From NCBI GenBank assembly GCA_003488005.1, contig DNND01000013.1, positions 89,029-100,092 on the forward strand: 11,064 nt of DNA, written 5' to 3'. Origin of the DNA: Blastocatellia bacterium. GTDB taxonomy: Bacteria; Acidobacteriota; Blastocatellia; Pyrinomonadales; Pyrinomonadaceae. Positions 6,842 to 11,064 of this stretch are shown piece after piece (the first letter of the stretch is position 1; each line of letters begins with the position of its first letter). A program made the translations under genes and the position numbers. The notes beneath the pieces were generated by a model. That model ran no database searches. It saw only the letters and a list, made by a program, of their open reading frames with translations, and had not been told where the DNA came from.

Positions 6842-6865
6842 CCCGGCAAACGTCGTGGTGCCGGG
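6842..6865. repeat. Hairpin CCCGGCA / TGCCGGG
   Basis: A perfect 7-bp stem (6842-6848 with 6859-6865) encloses 10 bases and is followed on the + strand by three T. It directly abuts the next inverted repeat and is probably part of the same intergenic element. The T-run is too short to call a terminator. Confidence 0.5.
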
Positions 6866-6938
6866 TTTCGCTCCTAAGGAGCGAAGATCGTAGGGAGGAG
6901 GCTTAGCTATAAACATCTCGCTCCGCTGGAGCGAAACC
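6864..6938. repeat. Inverted repeat of two self-complementary arms
   Basis: The arms at 6864-6888 and 6915-6938 are imperfect reverse complements of each other, both carrying CGCTCC...GGAGCG. Each arm is also a hairpin alone: TTCGCTCCT-a-AGGAGCGAA (6867-6885) is a 19-base odd dyad, and TCGCTCC/GGAGCGA with a 3-base centre lies at about 6918-6934. The element lies about 95-170 bases downstream of the stop of the - strand permease operon and could block transcript ends, but it lacks a T-run. Confidence 0.7.
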
Positions 6939-6974
6939 GAGTCCAATGGCGAACTTGCAACCTGAATTCGCCCA

Positions 6975-7010
6975 TGACAAGTGAGAGATGTCAGATGACA
7001 AATGGTAAAT
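6975..7010. repeat. Degenerate heptamer tandem repeat
   Basis: Five head-to-tail 7-base units can be read: TGACAAG, TGAGAGA, TGTCAGA, TGACAAA, TGGTAAA. No good inverted partner is visible in the window. It lies 22 bases downstream (on the - strand) of the permease stop. The 7-base period matches that of the repeats at 1710-1821 and 9136-9236, with a different sequence. Confidence 0.6.
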
Positions 7011-7032
7011 CTTTTTGTCTCTTAACGAACAG

Positions 7033-8256
7033 TTATTCGTACCGCAGCGCGTCAATCGGATCCAGCGCCGCCGCCTTGCGCGCGGGGTAGTAGCCAAAAA
7101 AGATCCCTACCGCGGCCGAGAAGATTACGGAGCCGATAACTGCAGCAGTAGAGACAGCCGTGGGCCAACCCAGCAACGAAGGGATCAGCAGCGAAACGCC
7201 CAAGCCGAGCAGGACTCCGATTAGGCCCCCAGTCAAACTCAACACCACCGACTCAATTAGAAACTGCGTGCGCACCGCGGAAGAACGCGCGCCAATCGCC
7301 ATGCGAATCCCGATCTCGCGTGTTCGTTCGGTTACGGAAACCAGCATGATGTTCATGATGCCGATGCCGCCGACGAGTAATGACACACTGGCGATGCTCG
7401 CCAGCAACATGGTCATGATGCTGTTGGTCTGATTAGCTGCATCGGCGATGTCACTCATGTTGCGCACGGTGAAATCATCCGCATCGCGTGGTCCAAGCTT
7501 GTGACGCTGTCGCAGCAACTCACCAATCTGCACCTGCGCAGTGTAGGTCGCATCAGCAGATATCGCCGAAACATAGGCCACCTGCACGCGTGGGCTACCG
7601 AGAATTTTCTTTTGCACCGTAGTGTATGGAGCAAACGCGGTGTCGTCTTGATCGCGACCTTGTTGGTCCTGGCCCTTGCGCGCCATCACGCCGACGACGC
7701 GGAAGGGCAATTCCTTGACGCGCACAGTTTGTCCCACCGCAGATGTTCCGGGAAATAAATTGTCAGCGATGGTTTGCCCGACAACGATTACTCGCCCGGC
7801 TGTCCGTACGTCAGCGTCGGTAAAGAAACTGCCGTCCTGTACGGTCCACTTTCGAATGTCTGGATACTGTTCGCTGACTCCCTGAATCTGAGTGTTCCAA
7901 TTCTGACTGCCAAAAATCAGTTGCGAACGCGTGTTCACGGTCGGCGTCACCATCGAGACGCTTGGTACTTCGCGCTTAATCGCGTCCAAATCTTCTACAG
8001 TCAGCGTATTCGTACCCGTGTCTCCGGTACCTGTGCGAACACCGCCAACGTTTTGTGCGCCGGCGCTCACGAACAGCAGGTTGGTGCCGATGCTGGCGAT
8101 TTGTTCCTGAACAGACTGTTGGGCGCCCTGGCCAATGCTGACCATGGCGATGACTGCGGAGACACCGATGATGATGCCCAGCATCGTCAGCGCCGCGCGC
8201 ATCTTGTTTCTTACCAGCGCGCGGAAGGCCACGCGAATGATCATTAATAAGTTCAT
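7033..8256 (-). CDS. macB: MacB-type ABC transporter permease, canonical
   Basis: Half-size MacB permease (407 aa) and the most canonical of the five. NKMRAALTMLGIIIGVSAV leads into TM1 (about 20-43). A MacB periplasmic domain spans about 45-275. TM2 (about 283-306) contains LLVGGIGIMNIML, followed by TERTREIGIRMAIGAR, TM3 and TM4, and the end GYYPARKAAALDPIDALRYE. It is the TM half of a MacB whose ATPase is encoded separately just upstream. Its ATG overlaps the ATPase stop as ATGA (8253-8256), with GAAGGA 3 bases before the start, so translation is very likely coupled. MacB normally forms a homodimer that drives a periplasmic adaptor and a TolC-type channel mechanically. Known MacAB substrates include macrolides and peptides; the substrate here is unknown. 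Confidence 0.94.
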   Translation of the reverse strand: MNLLMIIRVAFRALVRNKMRAALTMLGIIIGVSAVIAMVSIGQGAQQSVQEQIASIGTNLLFVSAGAQNVGGVRTGTGDTGTNTLTVEDLDAIKREVPSVSMVTPTVNTRSQLIFGSQNWNTQIQGVSEQYPDIRKWTVQDGSFFTDADVRTAGRVIVVGQTIADNLFPGTSAVGQTVRVKELPFRVVGVMARKGQDQQGRDQDDTAFAPYTTVQKKILGSPRVQVAYVSAISADATYTAQVQIGELLRQRHKLGPRDADDFTVRNMSDIADAANQTNSIMTMLLASIASVSLLVGGIGIMNIMLVSVTERTREIGIRMAIGARSSAVRTQFLIESVVLSLTGGLIGVLLGLGVSLLIPSLLGWPTAVSTAAVIGSVIFSAAVGIFFGYYPARKAAALDPIDALRYE

Positions 8257-9125
8257 GCTTCCTTCTGTTTGACTGCCTGGTCGCTTACAGTTTCGCTGTC
8301 GTCATCATCGTCATCGAGTTCAACCGCGGGCAAAAGCTTTAGCTCTGCCGCTGCGTTGCGCGGCGATTCGATTCGGTAGTCGCTCTTAATTTTTCCGTCC
8401 TTGAACACGACCACGCGGTCGGCGTAGTCCGCGATGTCGGGTTCGTGCGTGACCAGGATCAGCGTCATACCGCGTTCACGATTCAGCCGCTGAAAAATTT
8501 CCATCACTTCGACCGAGGTGCGCGAATCCAGATTTCCCGTTGGCTCATCAGCAAGAATAAGCGCCGGATCGTTGACTAACGAACGGGCTATTGCCACGCG
8601 TTGTTGTTGTCCGCCGGATAACTGGTTGGGATGATTCTTTTCTCGTCCGGCCAGTCCCACTGCAGCCAATGCCGCCATCGACCGGCGATGACGCTCTGAA
8701 GTTTCGACACCTGCATAAAGCATCGGCAGCTCAACGTTTTCCAATGCCGAGGTTCGCGACAGCAGATTGAAACCCTGGAAGACAAAACCCAACTTTTTAT
8801 TGCGAATGTCGGCGCGCTGATCTTTCGAAAGTTGGGACAGGTCTTCGCCGTCCAGAAAGTAATGACCCTTCGTCGGCCGATCGAGACAACCGATGATGTT
8901 CATCGTCGTCGATTTGCCTGAGCCGGACGCGCCCATAATCGCGACAAACTCACCCTTTTTGATTTCGAGCGAAATGCCGCGCAGCGCGTGCACTTCAACA
9001 TCGCCCATCGTATAGGTCTTGTGAATGTGGTCCAACGAGATGACTACTGGCGCCTCGTCAAGTTTCGACAAGACGCCCGGCGCAAGGCCCACATTCGGTG
9101 TTTGAATTTCCAAAGTCGATTGCAT
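8253..9125 (-). CDS. MacB/LolD-type ABC transporter ATP-binding protein
   Basis: Cytoplasmic ATPase (290 aa) of the MacB/LolD group. Walker A GASGSGKST is at residues 65-73, the Q-loop Gln at 117, the signature LSGGQQQR at 169-176, Walker B LILADEP at 189-195 with catalytic Glu 194, the D-loop at 197-200 and the switch His at 227. All key residues are intact. About 25 residues precede the usual domain start and about 40 follow it. The tail is acidic, with six consecutive Asp (271-276). The ATG at 9125 lacks a Shine-Dalgarno because the inverted repeat ends 10 bases upstream. It lies between the adaptor and permease genes of the same operon and overlaps the permease by 4 bases. It is the only ATPase in the window, so it is the candidate engine for the four + strand permeases too (inference). 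Confidence 0.95.
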   Translation of the reverse strand: MQSTLEIQTPNVGLAPGVLSKLDEAPVVISLDHIHKTYTMGDVEVHALRGISLEIKKGEFVAIMGASGSGKSTTMNIIGCLDRPTKGHYFLDGEDLSQLSKDQRADIRNKKLGFVFQGFNLLSRTSALENVELPMLYAGVETSERHRRSMAALAAVGLAGREKNHPNQLSGGQQQRVAIARSLVNDPALILADEPTGNLDSRTSVEVMEIFQRLNRERGMTLILVTHEPDIADYADRVVVFKDGKIKSDYRIESPRNAAAELKLLPAVELDDDDDDSETVSDQAVKQKEA

Positions 9126-9135
9126 GATAAAATCG

Positions 9136-9236
9136 AGTTTCTAGTTCCGAGTCTCTAGTTTCGAGTTTCTAGCTCCGAACCCCGTTTCAAGTTTGACTTG
9201 ACGCAACTCGAAACTCGGAACTGGGAACTCGAAACT
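9136..9236. repeat. 32-bp inverted repeat made of heptamer tandem repeats
   Basis: The arms at 9136-9167 and 9205-9236 are reverse complements over 32 bases with five mismatches, separated by 37 bases. Both arms have a 7-base period: left units such as AGTTTCT, AGTTCCG, AGTTTCG, continuing into the loop; right units such as AACTCGA, AACTCGG, AACTGGG. The element starts 2 bases after the adaptor stop and ends 10 bases before the ATPase start, filling the whole gap inside this operon. Confidence 0.82.
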
Positions 9237-9238
9237 AA

Positions 9239-10957
9239 TTAGTTCCTTCTGCCGCCGCCGCCAGCGCCGGGCGTACGTTGTGCGCCGCCAAAGCCAGGTG
9301 CAGTTTGCGTAGTCGTTGATTTACTCGCCGCTGACAATGTCTCGCTGGTGATTGCCAGTTCGCCTTCCTGCAAATTTCCTTCAAGCACTTCAGTCGACAC
9401 ACCATCGGTCAGACCGATCTTGATACGACGCGCTTGCGGTTTTCCATCGGCGCCCAATACCCAAACCACGCGCGTCTGGCCCGGAAGCACCGGGGCCGAG
9501 GCCGGCGCGAAGTTGCTCTGATTGTTCTGCGCCCCGCCTGACCCATTAGCTTGCCCATTATTTTGGGGCGACTGATCTGCCGCGTTGCCCCCCGCATCCG
9601 CAGCGCGTTGTCGCCCCTGACGAGCGCCCTGGCCGTTGCTTCCTGAAGTTACGTTCGCATCCTGGGGTCTAAAACGAAGCGCAGCGTTTGGAACCTTCAG
9701 CACATTGTTTCGCTCGTCGATGGTGAAAATCAGATTCGTAGTCATACCCGGTTTAAGTTTTTCTTCCGGGTTGCTGACAGCGATTACTACGTTGTAAGTA
9801 ACTACATTCTGAGTATTCACCGGATTGATTCGTATCTGTTGAATTTTGCCTGTGAAATTGTCTGCCGGAAACGCATCGACTGTGAACTGCACGCCTTTCG
9901 CCGTTTCCACCAGGCCGATGTCAGCCTGATCGATGTTGGCGATAACCTGCATCTCGGTAAGATTATTGGCAATCGTGAACAATGTCGGCGCCGAAAGACT
10001 GGCAGCCACGGTTTGGCCCACGTCCACGTCGCGCGACACAACGATGCCGTCGATCGGCGACTGAATAGTTGTATGCGTCAGATTTATTTCCGCGAGACTC
10101 AATGCCGCTTGCGCCTGTTGCACCTGCGCCTGGGCCTGTTGCACCTGGGCTCGTGACGATTGCACCTGCGCCTGCGATTGCTGTAGCTGCGCCTGCGACT
10201 GGGCCATGCCCGAGCCGGCCGCCGATTGTTGGCTAACTACTGCCTGGTTAACTTGTGCCGCAGCCTGGTCGTAACGCGCCATTGCAGCCTTGTAAGCGGT
10301 GTTTGCCATGTCGTAATCACGTTGCGCAATCACGCCGCTCTTCAGTAAATAATCCTGTTGCTTTAGATAAGCTAACGCGTCATCGCTTTGCGCTTTGAGC
10401 ACTGCGAGATTTGCCTGGGCGCCGGAGACGCCGGCCGATTGGCCCTGCACCGTCGATTGAGCTGCGAGTGTTTTCGCTTGCGCGTCGCTGACGCCCGCAC
10501 GCGAGTTCGCGACCCCGGCTCGCGCCTGAACCAAACTGGCGCGCGCCTGTTCCAGATTTGCTTTCGCCTGGTCCACCTGGGCCCGCAAGGTCGATGGATC
10601 CAGTTGCGCGACGACCTGGCCTTTTTTGACTTTAGAATTGAAATCGGCGAACAGCGCCGAGATGGTGCCCGATGCCTGACTACCAACTTGCACGGTCGTT
10701 ACTGCTTGCAGTGTTCCGGTTGCGGTGACCGTGTTGCGCAAATTTCCACGTTCAACTTTCGCAGTCAGATACCTCGCGGCAGTAGTTTGTTGGCTGTGAA
10801 AAGCGAAGCCAGCGGCGACCACCAGCACCATGCCGCCAAAGGCAATAATGTGGCGTTTTCCGCCCGTAACGAACGATTTCAGCCAATTAAATGCGTTCAC
10901 CGGCGTAAATACTGTTGCACCCGGAAGATGGGAAGTTTTAGTGAATTCAGTGGCCAT
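9239..10957 (-). CDS. macA: MacA/HlyD-type periplasmic adaptor (membrane fusion protein)
   Basis: Adaptor linking the inner-membrane transporter to an outer-membrane TolC-type channel (572 aa, longer than E. coli MacA at about 370). A cytoplasmic N-terminus precedes one TM anchor (about 36-53), with no lipobox. The first lipoyl half is at about 85-120. A long coiled-coil hairpin (about 122-292) has a tip region near LLKSGVIAQRDYD (204-216), like the TolC-contacting tip of related adaptors. The second lipoyl half, with SPIDGIVVSRDVDVGQ, is at 300-315; the beta-barrel is at about 330-415. A Gln/Asn/Gly/Ala-rich linker (about 430-492) then separates the barrel from a membrane-proximal domain (about 495-540), followed by a Gly-rich tail. 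The start is ATG 10957; AGAAGG lies 13 bases upstream, a long spacing. First gene of the operon. Confidence 0.93.
   Translation of the reverse strand: MATEFTKTSHLPGATVFTPVNAFNWLKSFVTGGKRHIIAFGGMVLVVAAGFAFHSQQTTAARYLTAKVERGNLRNTVTATGTLQAVTTVQVGSQASGTISALFADFNSKVKKGQVVAQLDPSTLRAQVDQAKANLEQARASLVQARAGVANSRAGVSDAQAKTLAAQSTVQGQSAGVSGAQANLAVLKAQSDDALAYLKQQDYLLKSGVIAQRDYDMANTAYKAAMARYDQAAAQVNQAVVSQQSAAGSGMAQSQAQLQQSQAQVQSSRAQVQQAQAQVQQAQAALSLAEINLTHTTIQSPIDGIVVSRDVDVGQTVAASLSAPTLFTIANNLTEMQVIANIDQADIGLVETAKGVQFTVDAFPADNFTGKIQQIRINPVNTQNVVTYNVVIAVSNPEEKLKPGMTTNLIFTIDERNNVLKVPNAALRFRPQDANVTSGSNGQGARQGRQRAADAGGNAADQSPQNNGQANGSGGAQNNQSNFAPASAPVLPGQTRVVWVLGADGKPQARRIKIGLTDGVSTEVLEGNLQEGELAITSETLSAASKSTTTQTAPGFGGAQRTPGAGGGGRRN
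10094..10198 (-). repeat. In-frame 21-bp tandem repeat coding coiled-coil heptads
   Basis: Five consecutive 21-base units inside the adaptor gene encode heptads SQAQLQQ, SQAQVQS, SRAQVQQ, AQAQVQQ and AQAALSL (residues 254-288). They form part of the descending helix of the coiled-coil hairpin. The units are similar at DNA level too, which suggests expansion by slippage or unequal recombination. Confidence 0.75.
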
Positions 10958-11025
10958 ATCTAGCTAGACACCTTCTACTGGAATTCGGTTACAGCGATCG
11001 GAACGATTTTTGACGCTGTTGAATC

Positions 11026-11041
11026 TCACTCATCTGAGTGA
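11026..11041. promoter_or_regulatory. Perfect dyad upstream of the adaptor operon, possible operator
   Basis: TCACTCA-tc-TGAGTGA is a perfect 7-bp dyad with a 2-base centre, about 69 bases upstream of the adaptor start. Its size and place would suit a dimeric repressor such as a TetR or MarR protein. No regulator gene is in the window and no clear -35/-10 pair was found, so the role is inferred from symmetry and position only. Confidence 0.35.
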
Positions 11042-11064
11042 CATGAGGTCAGTACCGCCTGCGG

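Noticed and set aside
6975..7010. CRISPR-like array
   Set aside because: Units are only 7 bases, contiguous and degenerate, with no spacers and no cas genes nearby.
7774..8247. + strand open frame opposite the MacB permease
   Set aside because: Composition reflects the antisense of a GC-rich gene; the - strand gene is certain.
10388..10963. + strand open frame opposite the adaptor gene
   Set aside because: Antisense shadow of the coiled-coil and anchor region, with no recognisable motif.

Overview
This 11 kb window is built almost entirely from parts of MacB-type ABC exporters. It holds five half-size MacB/FtsX-like permeases, one ABC ATPase and one MacA/HlyD-type periplasmic adaptor. The adaptor implies a Gram-negative cell envelope. 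Multiple tandem half-size MacB permeases, with intergenic gaps full of inverted repeats, resemble what I recall from Acidobacteriota (Blastocatellia/Pyrinomonadaceae type). That taxonomic call is an inference; there is no rRNA or marker gene here.

Layout. Positions 1-358 are non-coding and hairpin-rich. Four permeases follow in tandem on the + strand (359-1702, 1829-3073, 3488-4732, 4839-6107) with no ATPase among them. Sequence signatures show that the 1st resembles the 3rd and the 2nd resembles the 4th, so the array looks like a duplicated two-gene unit (A-B-A'-B'). A small two-gene cassette on the - strand (6749 down to 6098) encodes a conserved small protein of unknown function and a retropepsin-like DTGF aspartic protease. 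The protease gene overlaps the end of the fourth permease tail to tail. A second - strand operon runs from 10957 down to 7033: adaptor, then ATPase, then canonical MacB permease, with the last two overlapping by ATGA.

How the parts may work together. The - strand operon encodes the inner-membrane and periplasmic parts of a MacAB-TolC-like tripartite exporter; an outer-membrane TolC partner is not in the window. The + array gives four more transmembrane subunits that could pair as heterodimers. They must borrow an ATPase, possibly the one encoded at 9125-8253 or one outside the window.

The most unusual signal is between the genes. Most spacers are filled by a long near-perfect inverted repeat of unrelated sequence. 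Three of these repeats run from a few bases after one stop codon to about ten bases before the next start. Several arms are themselves short tandem repeats with a 7- or 10-base period.
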